NCBI GenBank assembly: GCA_019188255.1
Contig: JAETXT010000008.1
Location: forward strand, 2,108,001 to 2,172,000
DNA length: 64,000 bases
From: Verticillium longisporum
Lineage: Eukaryota; Ascomycota; Sordariomycetes; Glomerellales; Plectosphaerellaceae
Reading direction: 5' to 3'
Shown: in pieces, positions 51,181 through 63,195 of the stretch
Numbering within the stretch: position 1 is the first letter of the stretch
Layout: every line of letters starts with the position of its first letter
The notes under the pieces: model-generated
Database searches by the model: none
Seen by the model: only the letters and a program-made list of their open reading frames with translations
What the model was told of the DNA's origin: nothing
Program-made: the position numbers and the translations under genes

Positions 51181-54100
51181 TATCCTATTAAGTAATAATA
51201 TATACTAAATATATATATAGTACTAGTAATACCTATACTAGCTATAACTAAGTTACCTCCCCCCGAGGTTCTATTACTAGTAATACTAAGTCGCCCTAAG
51301 CGCTAACGTCGAGCGCCTTTATGCTTATAGTATTGCTTTAGCATACTATATACTTAGTATATACGAATACTAGATTAATATAATTATAGGGCGCTATAAT
51401 AGAAGTTAGTACCTCCTCTATTAAGCGTAAGCATATAAGTATAATATATCCTAGATATATACTTTATATATACTAATTATAATAGATATTCGACCTTCGT
51501 AGCTCTAAGCGCGATCTTAGTAAGACTCCTAGTAAGTTTTTTCCAAGTTATACTTATATATTATATATACTAAATATATATAGCTAAGAAGCCTAAGAAG
51601 GCCGCTAGTAAGTCTAAGGCTAGTATTCGCTATAGTATTTATATTAACTTAATTATCGTTAACGTTAAGTAATATATATACGTAGTATATACTAAGATTA
51701 ATTTTTTTTTATATCTTAATAGATCCTAGCTAATTAATACTTAACTATAGTTAAGTATTTATTACTTTATAGTATATACCTAGTATATATAGAGGGTTAT
51801 TTTTTCTTTACTTTAGTATAGTTTTAGGTTAGCCCTATTAATATAATAATATTTACGAAATATATATAGTATATACTTTATATATACGAATATAATATAT
51901 AATATTATTATCCTACTCTTCTCTCTCTATTTAAAGACGATACTATTATAGTATTATAATTTAGTATCGTAGTTCTATTACTTCCTCTACTTCCTAAAGC
52001 TTCCGCTTCTCCTACTCTAATATATATTATAATATCTAAAGCTCTAGGGTTATATCTATATTTTCCTCCCTAAGCTATTAATTTCTTAATATATTATTAG
52101 TATATTGCTATAATATTAATAGTAAACTTAGTATTAATAGGTAGCGAGTATATACTAAGGATATATCCTATATATATAAACTAGGTAAGCTAGGAACTAG
52201 TATATTTATTATATATATTAAGGATATACTCTATATATATAGAGCTAGTAAGCTTTTATAAGCTATAGGAGTCGACTACCTTATCAATATAGTAAGATCC
52301 TCGGAATTATAATCGTATATATACTCCGTATATACTTCGTTTACGCTTTATATATTATCTATATATAGGTTACTTAAGTTATATAGTAATTATAGAAGTC
52401 GTTTTCTTCATTTAGCTTATTTCTATTACTACTTCCTAGCTTTTAATAAAGACTAGGATATATATATAGTTCGTAATATATTTCTCTATCTTATTTAAAT
52501 ATTAGAGGTAAATTAAATATAGTCTTATTAAACTTCTTCGAAGATTTATTAATAAAGTCTATAAAATATATATTAAGTATATACTCTATATATACTAGGG
52601 ATATACTTACCTTTATACTATAATTAATAAAGACTACTTAATACCTAAAACCCTATTATCCTTAATCTAAGAAGACTCTATTATATTAATATCTCTACTA
52701 ATAATAGCTAAGGCTTCTTATAATATAAGGCTTTCGCTTAGGACTAGAGTATTAATAATCTAAGGCTTTTTCTTCCCCTAAAACTAAGATCTTAGCTTAG
52801 GGAATGTTTCGTATAAGTAGTAGATATACGATAGATACTCTATACGTATTTTCGATTCCTAAAGCCTCTAGATATAATATCTAGCTAGGTATTATTAGTA
52901 TTTCTTATTAAAGTTATAGTTAATATATACTTTATAGAAGTAAAGGATATACTAGAGATATTCTTCCTAGCTTTTCGATATATCGAGACGATATAGATAC
53001 TCTCCGAGACCTAGTATATTATTAGTATATACTATATATATACGATATATATACTTACTTACCTCTATACTATCTACTATTTATATTAATTATAAGATTA
53101 AAGATTATATCCTTAACCCTTAGCTTAATATACTACTAATTAATAGGGCGATTCGTTATTTATAATAATTAGTAAAATACTCGCTAGACGGCCTCTTAAT
53201 AACCCTACTACATTTTAATATTCGTAAAGTAATAAACGAAGGTACTAATACCTATAAATATTAGTTAAAATATAATATATATTAACTATATATTATATAT
53301 ATATATATATACTAAATAGTAGATTTCTAGCTACTTATTCTAAAAATAGTTATCTCGCTATATACTATCTTAAATGAGAGGTTATATTATAGTACCTTCT
53401 AGTTAAAGAATTCGATAGCGTAGATATATATAATATATATAATAAAGAACGTTCTATTATCCTTAACTATAACCTCTCGAATCTATTTCGCTTTATTAGG
53501 GGACTCTTAATCGATTAGGAACTCTCGTTATATACCTAGTAAATATAGTATAAACTTAGTATATATTAAGGATATATAGAATATATTTATATTTAATTTA
53601 CTAAGAAGATTATAGCTATTAAGATAAAATATAAGTTAAGCTTTCTTTATAATTCTTATAACCCTTTTATCGTAATTTAAGGTAATATTAATTACTTAAA
53701 GTATATTTTACTTGAATTATAATATTAAGAATTAAAGGTTTAGGTTTACTAGAAGGTTTCCTAGAAAGGTTAAATATATATTAAATATATATTAAGTATA
53801 TACTATTATAGGTTCTTACTTATTATTAGGCTTATAATACCTAGCTCCTAGGATAACCCTAGGACGAGCTAATCTTCTAACCTTAATAGGAGATTCCTAG
53901 GCAGTAGTAGGTAATATAAATAGTCTCCTTAATATAATAATATAATAAATAGGAACTATTAAATGAAATAAGGTATATATTAATTAAATTATACTTTATA
54001 GGCCTAAATCCGAACTCGGCCCTAGCTAGATAGATAGTTAAACCCTATATAGTATAAGCTTTATATATACGTAAAATATATTCTATATATACTAAGTATA

Positions 54101-55669
54101 TAGATAGCTAGCACTTACTATATTAAGGTCGGCGGTTATTAGTCCGACCTATATAGCTATATTTATCCTAAACCCTAATAGGGCCCTAGTTCTTATAGAG
54201 GGCCTTTAAGTATTTAAAGTAAACCCTTATTTAGGGTAGGATATAGAAGGTTATATACTATAGTTCTCATATATAAATATATAGATATCTAATATATATA
54301 ATCTAGGATATTAATATATATTTAGTATATATATACTATATCTATAGTATATATATTTACTAAGTCTCTCTTAATATACTTAATTAATTACCCTCTATAC
54401 GTAAATTCATCCCTATTATAGTAAGGCTTCTTAGTATTCTAGGTCCTCTAGATTATAGTAAATTAAGCCTCTATCTTAATAGTTCATTTAGCTCTTATTA
54501 ACTTAGGCTACTTCTAGGGCGTTCTATCTTCGCTTTAGAGATATTAAAGTCGAGACTTAAATGAAACCCTATTATAGTCTAGTATATACTAAATATATAC
54601 TAAGCATATATTCTTATAATACTTAATATTAATATAATATAAAGAAATATATTAAATACGTCTATATTAGGGATCTATACTAATAAGCTAGAGGCTAATT
54701 ATTTAAATCTTTTTATAGTTAAATCTAGAGTAAAAGCTAACCTAAAATATAGTTAATATATACTTAGTATATATATAGTATATCCCTCATTATCTACCTT
54801 ATATTATATATTATCGTATTCGCTTATTCTTAAATTATATATTCTATTTAAGATTTAAATGAAATAAAGTAGAGGATTCCTCCTATTAATATATAAGGAT
54901 AAAGTAGAATATTAAAGTAGTCTTAGACTTCTTAAATAGTAATTAAAGGTCCTATATTCCGGAGCTTTATATTAATAAATCGAATTAAATCCTAAGAAGA
55001 TTAATAAAAATATAATAAATATTCTATATCTCTTTACTATTCCTAAGCCTATCATTATAAAGCTCGCCTCTAAGCTTAGCGAATTTTTATAAATAATAGT
55101 AGAGGTATCTTCGTTTTCGAGTATTTATATATCCTTAGTATATATTTAGTATATATTAGGTATATATAGGGTACTATTTACCCTAGAAAGCTACTTTCTA
55201 AGTAGGAATTTACTATACTTATATACTACCTCTAATATATTCAGGAGACGATAATTCTAAGGAAGGGCTCGGGCTTTTAGCGATTTGTCTATTTCGGTTC
55301 GATAATTAGTATATACTTAGTATATCCTCTATATATAATAAAGTCTTATTACTTCGATTATCTTTAACTTTATATTAGTTTTCCTTAAGCTTTTAATTAT
55401 TCTAGTATAATATATTATAGAGGTCTTTTATATCTTCTTTATAGAGGTCGGATTAAGAATCTATATTAGGCGAGGTCGTCGTTATACTTATACTAAATAT
55501 ATATTAAGAAATATATTATATTAAGAAGTTAAATATTTTTTTTTTCTATTCTTATATATATTTAGCTTATATTTAGGATATATTACCCTTATATTCGCTT
55601 AAACTACCTTTTCTAGATAGTACTATCCTTAATGCATAGGGCCCGTGCACCTTGAATTGTGCATGCTAT
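51181..55669. repeat. AT-rich right arm of composite element with recurring TATATACT/AGTATATA motif
   Basis: 4.5 kb of RIP-like sequence without genes. Its striking feature is a near-palindromic word, TATATACT-(2-5 nt)-AGTATATA or variants, recurring dozens of times at roughly 50-250 bp spacing (for example near 51345, 51775, 51880, 52160, 52570). It also occurs in the left arm and in 48640-49320 but rarely in the copia interior. It is thus a property of the outer element. Confidence 0.6.
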
Positions 55670-55736
55670 TACCCCCCCCGAGGTTTCTCCGGATTGGGGG
55701 GGGTGAACTTGAGTCTCATACCTCTGAGCTGCAACC
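55670..55736 (-). repeat. right terminal inverted repeat of composite element
   Basis: Inverse of 40201-40268. It keeps GGTTGCAGCTCAG (read inward) where the left end has GGTTATAGCTCAG, two G/C-to-A/T changes expected for RIP on the left copy. Confidence 0.85.
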
Positions 55737-57193
55737 CGGATACGCTCAAGTCTGAAATGTAAGTCACACTCAGAGGAACCACAGGTAGCATTTTCGGAAG
55801 GGACGGCACAAGAAAGGTAACAACAAGAAGCGGGATTTGTCGTTACCCGCTTCCAAAGGCGTACACGTCACGAGTCATGAGCCCAACGTCCTCATGCCGA
55901 TGCTGGTCAGGGCTCGGGCGTCTGGCGCGTGGTAGCGAGGCCAATCGGGCGTAACGAAATGTACGTTAGCAGCCTGGACTGGGTATACACCACAAGGTCG
56001 AGCCCTTCGATGACAAGGTAGCATATCAAGTGGACAAAAGACCTAGCGGCGCGAGAAAGCAACCGAGCCAAATCGACTGCCGATGCTGCGTTGGTTTGAA
56101 ACAGTGTTGAAGCAACTCGAGAGACGTGTGGGCCTGTTCGCATGTAGCAACGGCGGTATAGGTAGAGACGGAGATCATCCTGGTCTATACAAGCCGACAT
56201 GCGGTGTACTGTTATGGCGCATGGGTGTAGTAGAGGGTGTGTCTGTTCAAGACATTGGTGTCTTCAGCTGTTGTCGCCAAAGATGTCCACCACAGCTATC
56301 ATGTCTCGTGATTCCGCAGGAACGAGGTCAGGTGTTTGCAAGTCCTGGGGATGTCCATAGGAGGCAACAAGAGGTTTCATGCTTTGAGTGAAATCACGTC
56401 CCGTGAAGAAAGGATTCGGGTATAAACAGTTGGGCACAAGGAGCCGGGCATGCAGCTGACAAGACCATCTTGATGACATGTTGAGCTGTGAAGGTTGGCT
56501 GTTAGGGGTTGCCCTCGCAGCCAACCGGAGGTGGCACCGAGAACGGATTTGGGAGCAGGCAGGGGCAGGGCGGGCAAGAGCAGGCAGGGGCAGGCAAGAG
56601 CAGGCGGGAACAGGCAGGAACAGGCAGGAACAGGCGCTACGCCACCTGCCTAGACAAGGTACCTACTGACCAGCCACAGGCCTCGACGATGGCGCTGCTA
56701 CGGATTGACGTCAGTGGCTCATCACGCTGATCGCTCCTGCTTCAGGTAGCCTCAACTCTGAATTGCAGTGCACCTGCCTGTCGGCTTCCCTGTTTTGCAC
56801 CCTCGACCAGCGCACACATGCCCATGTCACCATCCAGATTTCCCCGGCCCTCGCAGACGATCCTCCGCCAACCAACATCAGCCCAGCCAGGGCAACCATC
56901 GTCACACCCAAGAAAGACCTTCACTTGCCAAGCGACCACCAGATCTTCCACATTGGCCGCTGCTCGCTCCTACGCACACAGACGCAGACAACATGACATC
57001 AGCTGCCGTCTTGGCTTGCAGGGCCCAGAGACAGCCATCAGCCGCGCTTTTATATCATCATCAGCGCCAGCATCTTCTCTGACCTCGCATACGCATCATG
57101 TCCCTCTCCGACACACCACTCTCACCTTGAACCTGCTCAGTACATATCACTGCCTTTAGTGCTCCTGGCTCCCTGCGAGCTATCACCATCACC
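55737..57193. other. gene-free flank between TE island and PAP2 gene
   Basis: 1.45 kb with no supported gene. It holds a G-rich minisatellite at 56555-56636 and the PAP2 promoter. Reading frames here overlap on both strands and have no domain character. Confidence 0.5.
56555..56636. repeat. GCAGG-rich ~10-bp minisatellite
   Basis: Imperfect tandem copies of a unit like GGCAGGAACA (variants GGCAAGAGCA and GGCAGGGGCA) over about 80 bp. Purine-rich on the plus strand. Confidence 0.85.
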
Positions 57194-58430
57194 ATGTCCA
57201 TCATCGACAGGATCCGTGGCGATGGCATCCAGCCCACCTTCACCCGCGACACCGTTCGTTCGCGTCGGAGCTGCGGCCACTTCTTCCTGGGCTGGTTGCG
57301 CACCATGTGGCTCGACCTCCTGACCATGGCTGTCCTAGGCTTTGCCACGCTCGGAGTATGTCGCCTTTTGTCTTGGAGCTCGATTGAGGTCCCAACTCGA
57401 TTGAGGTCCGTCCACTGACAGCCGTCTCCAGATCTACACCGCACCGCTCGCAGCAACGCGAACGTTCCCTATCACCTTTACCGACTCTGGTGACATTGTG
57501 TTTCCAAGTCTTGCCTACCCAGAGCGCGGCTGGATAATTTCCTCTGGTCTCTCGGCCTGCATCTCTGCTTTTATTCCCATCATCTTCATCCTGCTCGCCC
57601 AGGTCCGCGTCCGTAGTTTCTGGGACGCCAACAACGCCATCATGGGCGTGCTTCAGGCTCTCATTATCCAGACGCTTTCCTGTGTCATTGTTAAACACCT
57701 GATTGGCGGCTTCCGCCCTTACTTCCTAGCCGTCTGCATGCCCGACATCTCCCTCGGCTCGTCCCATAATTCGACGGGTCTCAACGGCGTCGGCTTCCAC
57801 GAGATCATGTACACCTCCGAAATCTGCACCCAGCCCGACAAGAAGCTTTTGAAAACGGCCATGACGAGCTGGCCTTCTGGTCATGCTGCCACAGCCTTTG
57901 CCGGCTTTGTCTTCCTGCACCTCTACTTCAACGCCAAGCTCAAGGTCTGGGCCGCCTACCGTCCTGCGTTCTGGAAGGTGGCCCTGACCATCGCACCCCT
58001 GCTCGGAGCCTTCCTCAAGGCGTGCGTGCTCACGATCGACCAGGCGCACCACTGGTACGACATTCTCGCCGGCAGTATCATTGGCACAGGTGCTGCTGTT
58101 GCCGCCTACCGGGGCAACTACGCCGCCATCTGGGACTGGCGCTTCAACCACATTCCCCTGCAGCGCAACGAGGACTTTGCCTACACTCTGGATAAGGGAT
58201 ACGGACCTCGCGATGGCGTCTTCACTAGGTCGGCAGGATGGGCCAAGAGTTCTGAAGCCATTGCCGAGAAGCCGCTTCCTCCTAGCGGCCGCAGCAGCGC
58301 AACTTATGCTCCCGGGACCACAGGCAACGCCGCCGTTGGTCCGGATCGCAATTTACAAGTTCCAGACACGACCACGAGCCGGCCTCGCCATGCACCTGGG
58401 CACAATATTCGCGGCGATGAGATGGTCTGA
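57194..58430 (+). CDS. PAP2-type lipid phosphate phosphatase (DPP1/LPP-like)
   Basis: Exons 57194-57355 and 57432-58430 give 386 residues. These integral membrane enzymes dephosphorylate phosphatidate, diacylglycerol pyrophosphate or lysophosphatidate. About six TM helices are visible, with PAP2 motif 1 KHLIGGFRP (~142-150), motif 2 WPSGHAATA (~201-209, catalytic His) and motif 3 region TIDQAHHWYD (~255-264). In motif 3 the His and the Asp four residues later are kept, but the Ser-Arg that opens the classical motif reads Val-Leu. A Pro/Ser-rich cytosolic tail follows residue ~300. The long first loop before PYFLAVC fits fungal DPP1 homologues. The intron is 76 nt, GTATGT...CAG. Confidence 0.92.
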
Positions 58431-58701
58431 GAGAGCAGCGCTGGACCTGGTCTACTCGCATCCAGATGTCGTATTTCCCAGGCGTATTTCATCCAAAGCG
58501 ACGGTGTCTTTTGTATATATTTACCCTTCGTGTCTCTTCTAGCTTGCATCACGACGCGATACCCATATTAGCATAATGAAACGTTGATCAAAACCACCTA
58601 ATCATGAATATGAAGAGGAAAGAAAGCAGCTTTAACTTTGCACGCTATGAATCTCGTTACATCTTGATATTACCTTTTCAAATCACTGGAACAGTCCAAC
58701 A

Positions 58702-60109
58702 TTACAGCTTGACAGTCTCCTTCCAAACCGGCAGAAATACAAACACCAAGACGCCGATCGTGCCGCCAATAGCACCGCCCGCCAAGCTCTGCAGCACAAT
58801 CTTCCGCTGCAGCCTGCGCAGGTTGACGTCGCCGACGCGGAGCTTGCGATCAAAGATCATGAGGCGGTCCAGCACGCGCGCGACGCCGGACCGCACCGAG
58901 GACATGGACGCGCTGTCGTCGAAGCGCTCCCACGGCAGGGGCTGGCGGCGCGAGAAGAGCAGCAGGAAGAAGCAGCTGCCGCGCAGGCCCGATAGGATGA
59001 AGCTCAGGCCGAGGAACCAAAAGAACCAGGAGCCGAGGAGGACGAGACGCGTGTGGGCGCCTGTAAAGGGCACAAAGGCGCGGAGCAGGGTGAAGAGGAG
59101 GCCGGCGAACGTGAGGGCGATGCCGAGCGAGGTCGCGACGCAGACGGTCTCGAGGGTGCCGTTGGCGACGCCGAGGCGGAGGAAGTTGGGGTGCGAGCAC
59201 GTGCGCAGCAGGTCATAGACGTGCCCGGCGATTGGCGCCAGGTGGGCCGGGGAGGGAGACGTCTTGAGCGCCTCGAGGGCCGTGTCGCGGAGCGCGGGCG
59301 GGATGTTGAGTTCCTTGGGCGACGACGGCAGGAGGTACGTCTGGATGATGGAGGAGAGCTCCGGCGCTGCGTCAAAGGGATGCGTTCCTGGCAGGGTCGG
59401 GAGCGCGTCTGTTGGCAGGGCGCAGGCGTTGGTGCAGGCCGAGGTGAGGGCGCGGAGGTGGTCGCGGGCTGTACGCTTGGGCTTGGTCAGCGGCGTGCAG
59501 GCCGTCTTGGGCAGAGCGACCTCGAGGATCTGTGTCGTCGTCTCGCTGGCTGCGTATCGTGTTAGTTTGGGCATCGACACATCTGAGAGAGGACGTGGTA
59601 CCATACCAGTTTCGGGGTCGGCTGAAAGCTCTGCAAGTTCGACATTCTCCGGAGATTCGCTCTTGAGACCGAGCTCCGTCTCGGAGGAGTATCCCTCAGA
59701 CGCCTGATAGGTGCTGGCGGTGCTGAGATCCTTCTCTACCGGTTCGTAGTCGTCTTGTCGGCTGTGCTTCGACCATCTTGCCTCGTAGTTCTTGAACCAG
59801 ACGTAGAACTCGAGGTTCTCAGGCGAGTACTCGATATGCTTCAAGTACATGTAAAAGTCATAGAGTGACATGGGACTGCCTGTGATAGCCCAGTCAGCCC
59901 AGCTGAGTCGTGACAACCTCTTTGTTTCGTTCTCACTTACAAGTCTTGTTCGCGAGCACCCTGTCCAGACTCAGATGAGGCGGGATACTGGACTTGCCTT
60001 TGCCGTCAGAGGATATGCTGCGGCGTCCATTACGCACGTCGGTCGAGTACTGCTTGATGTCTCGGTACTCTGGCTTCTTGTACCATTGCAGCCACGTTGG
60101 GACCTCCAT
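58702..60109 (-). CDS. RGS-domain membrane protein, RAX1-like
   Basis: Exons 59941-60109, 59607-59879 and 58702-59549 give 429 residues. RAX1-type proteins combine an RGS-like domain with C-terminal membrane helices and act in polarity or bud-site memory; related fungal proteins modulate G-protein signalling. The first exon gives LSLDRVLANKT and the second MSLYDFYMYLKHIEYSPENLEFYVWF, the start of an RGS bundle. The RGS second half is recognisable after an acidic insert (ALTSACTNACALP..., HPNFLRLGVANG). Three hydrophobic helices follow at about 290-315, 322-345 and 405-425. The second intron (59550-59606) is 57 nt, divisible by three and without stops, but has GTATGG, CTAAC and CAG, so a retained-intron form would add 19 residues. 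It converges with PAP2, 271 bp apart. Confidence 0.85.
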
Positions 60110-63100
60110 CCTTGGCGTTGTATGATCCGCGGGACGTGACGAAGGTGGCGATGGGGGCTCGTCGACGAAGAAACGACGAACGGTGAAGAAGTAAGGATAG
60201 ACCAGAAAGCCTCGTTCCCTCCTTCACTCTGCTCCACGAGTGGGCGCCATCAGCAGCTCATATACCGCCCAGGTCAACCGCTCAGCTAGCCACGTGGGAC
60301 GTCGAATCCGTTTGTCGGGAAACGCACCCCTGGATCGGCATAGGATATCCATTACTGAACAGGAACAGTGCAGCCATAAACGCCGAAAAGAAAAACAAAG
60401 AGAGTTAACCTCATCCACTCATCCATCTCTCTACCCACCCACTCCACCGGCCACAGCGCGGTGCGGCCTTGGCGAACACAGCTAGTAACAGAAACATGAA
60501 CAGTTTACAAGCCCGCATCCCAGTGGACGCACCTTGGTGATCCGGGGACGCCTCGGGCAAACCTTGGTTGCTTTTTGGTTTTCCTGCCTAGCAAGGGGGG
60601 GTCAAGAGCCAGCTGAAGGGATCAGTGCGTGCGCGAGCTAGACCCAGCAGCCCACGACCAGCTGGGTCCAGGGGCGCGCGCAGAGACGTTCAAGCCGATT
60701 GCCGTGGGGCGTTTGCGTGGGCTTGGTGCGTTCCTGATTCACAAGACTAGGACCGAACCTCTTCTAGCGCTGCTTGGCTCTCTTCGCTCACCTGGCTTTT
60801 GGTTTCTTTTCCACATGGGGGGTGCCACCTTAGCGCGTCATGGTGAGGGAGGAGGATGCGCAGAGATTTTCCGAGAGCCGAGATCGTGGAGAGTTTCGTA
60901 TGGCTGGATGTGGTGTCAGGTTCGCCCTGCATTCACTCATATTACGCTTCCCCACGCCAGATGTCCCAAGTGTCACAAGTGTCAGGGGCTATGGAGGATA
61001 GAAAAGCAATGTGAGCACGAATGCGAGACACATGAGGCACCGCAACGGCACTTGCAGCCGTTGGACCGATTCTTCTCCGAGACTCTGAAGAGGAGAATCT
61101 GAAGAGGAGAAAACGGGGCGCGTTCGTCACAAGGAGAGAAGCCTCCAGCTTCATCCATCCTCCATCATCGGTATTTTCGCTGGCGGCTTGCGCGCGAACA
61201 CAGACGCAACGCACCATGGCGCGATACCGAAAATCATCGGTCGCTTGGACCGCCGTGTCAACCACATGGCTCACCGTGACAATCGGCAACGGGCCTCGGC
61301 CTCGTCGCGCGCGCGCGGGCATGGGGCCATGGCTCTATGCTTCGACAAAAGTGAGGGGAAGGCGAGAAGACAGCTCTTCAGCTTGAACGCCATGACGCTT
61401 CGAACTCGCTTAGTCCGTCTGCGCGCCCGCGAAGACGCAGCAGGATCAGGAACAGATGTTGGTGCCCATGTCGGTAGTGGGCAAATCGACAGGGTCTTGT
61501 GCGCTTGGCCCTCTGGTTCGCGCCAGCCACAAGCTTCGCTAGCTTGTTGGGCAGCTTCCATATCAGTCGAGATTCCGGTGCCACTCGACTCATCCGACTT
61601 GCACTCATTAGGCATGTGGCGGCCTCCATGCTGCGATGAATGGGGTAAGGTCCTGGCGCTCGAGCGTCCCAGTCAACTAAGGCACGGGACCGTACCTGGT
61701 AGCCCGCCCGGCTGTCCTCTTATTCCCAACTAGGCTTGAGTCTGGCTGAGCGCATGAACAGGCATGGGCCCGTGCAGCACCGTCGTCGAGGTGCTGGCAC
61801 GGCATGCCAGCCCTGCCCTGACTCTCGCTCGCTCAGACTGGGCGACGATTGCGGATCATGGGCACCGGTGTCACCGGATCGGTCGAGAGACACGGCGGAC
61901 TGTGTGCTCGGTCACAATAAGGCTGTTCGAGAGGGCCCCCAAAGATACATTCTTTCGGAGATAGTAAACAAAGCAGACGTATTTGTCCGTTTACGACGGA
62001 CAAAGGCCCGGCTCCGGATCAAGGTTATTGTGCACCACGCGTCGCGTTCAACTCTTGGCGTATAAGTCCAGAACACCATGCGCATGGTCCTCTCTTCCTT
62101 TTAGCGCCATGTGATGTCTGTGTGCCTCCCAAAGCTGCACGCAGCGCCCATCACACCCGTAGCCATGAGCGAGGCACCAGGCGTGCCAGGGCGAGTGGAA
62201 TGTTTATCCCCGGCGCAGGCGCCAGCGTGGGATTCCACTGTTCTGACTCGAGGCCCGCCATCGACGACACAGTCGAGACGATGCGCAACGAAAGGTCGGA
62301 CGTCACTTTCGCTGCGAGCTAGGAAGCTGTTTATCGGGTGCGGGTTTATTTCGCCCTATTCCGATGCGTCTCCGCCTGATATATGTCAGGTTGGCGGGAC
62401 CTGGTCGCCGGTTGACAGGTGGAACCATGATTCCGGACATGGCAGCAGTCTGGAAAGCTCGACAGTTTTGCATACGTATCATTCTTTTCCGGCGTTTCAA
62501 TCTCACGGCAAGGATACGAGTAATCGCTGGGGCTGGAAAACCTGGCTGAAGTGGTTTAGCTGAAGAAAGGTTCTATTGGCTTGCCAGGGTTGTGGAATCG
62601 ACTATCACAAACAGCCTGGGCCATGTGTACGTCTACATTCTCCAGCAGATGCGAGATAAGAGAGGTTGTGGGTAAGTAGTGATTAGTAGACTTTGCGTGC
62701 TGCGAATACACGATGGGCAATGACTATACCGCCACGACTTCGCACCTCTTTTGCATTTTGAGCTTGCCAAGATAGAAAGGCAGGCATCTTTGTGCGCACT
62801 GCAAGAATGCCTGGTCCTCATCCGAAAGCACGAGCCGATGCCTATATAATTACATCTCGCTACGGCGATGTTGCATTATGTCGAGCAGAAAAATTGCCAG
62901 AACAGGAAATATTGTAACAGACAACGTGGTGTTGAAACTCTTAAGCTTTCGTTGTCGGAGCACCGACAATTTCTTGGTCACCCTAGCCTTCGCAACATTG
63001 AATATAGGTCACATTCCCGCAGCTTTGTTTTACTACCTACCTGTACGGAGAGTCTCCTTTTCAGGAATACTTCAATGGAATCATCAAACTTCGTCTCTTG

Positions 63101-63195
63101 AAGCTTTCTCTTGATGCCGCACCATGGAAGAAAGCATTCACTTGACTCGTACGGCATAAACAGTCAAGTTGACATCCTCGACAACCGTAATGCCC
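60110..63195. other. 3.1-kb region with no recognised gene
   Basis: This lies between the RGS gene promoter and the 3' end of the GH31 gene. Several frames of 100-180 codons exist on both strands (for example 60629-61102 and 61188-61733), but none shows domains, splice-consistent continuation or strand bias, so I call no gene. A non-coding RNA or small unannotated gene cannot be excluded. Confidence 0.45.

Noticed and set aside
58850..59375. Long Arg/Ser/Pro-rich frames antisense or out of frame to the RGS gene
   Set aside because: Shadows of a GC-rich exon; composition is that of frame-shifted coding DNA.
60629..61733. Two long plus-strand frames in the gap before GH31
   Set aside because: Overlapping open frames exist on the opposite strand, with no recognisable protein features.
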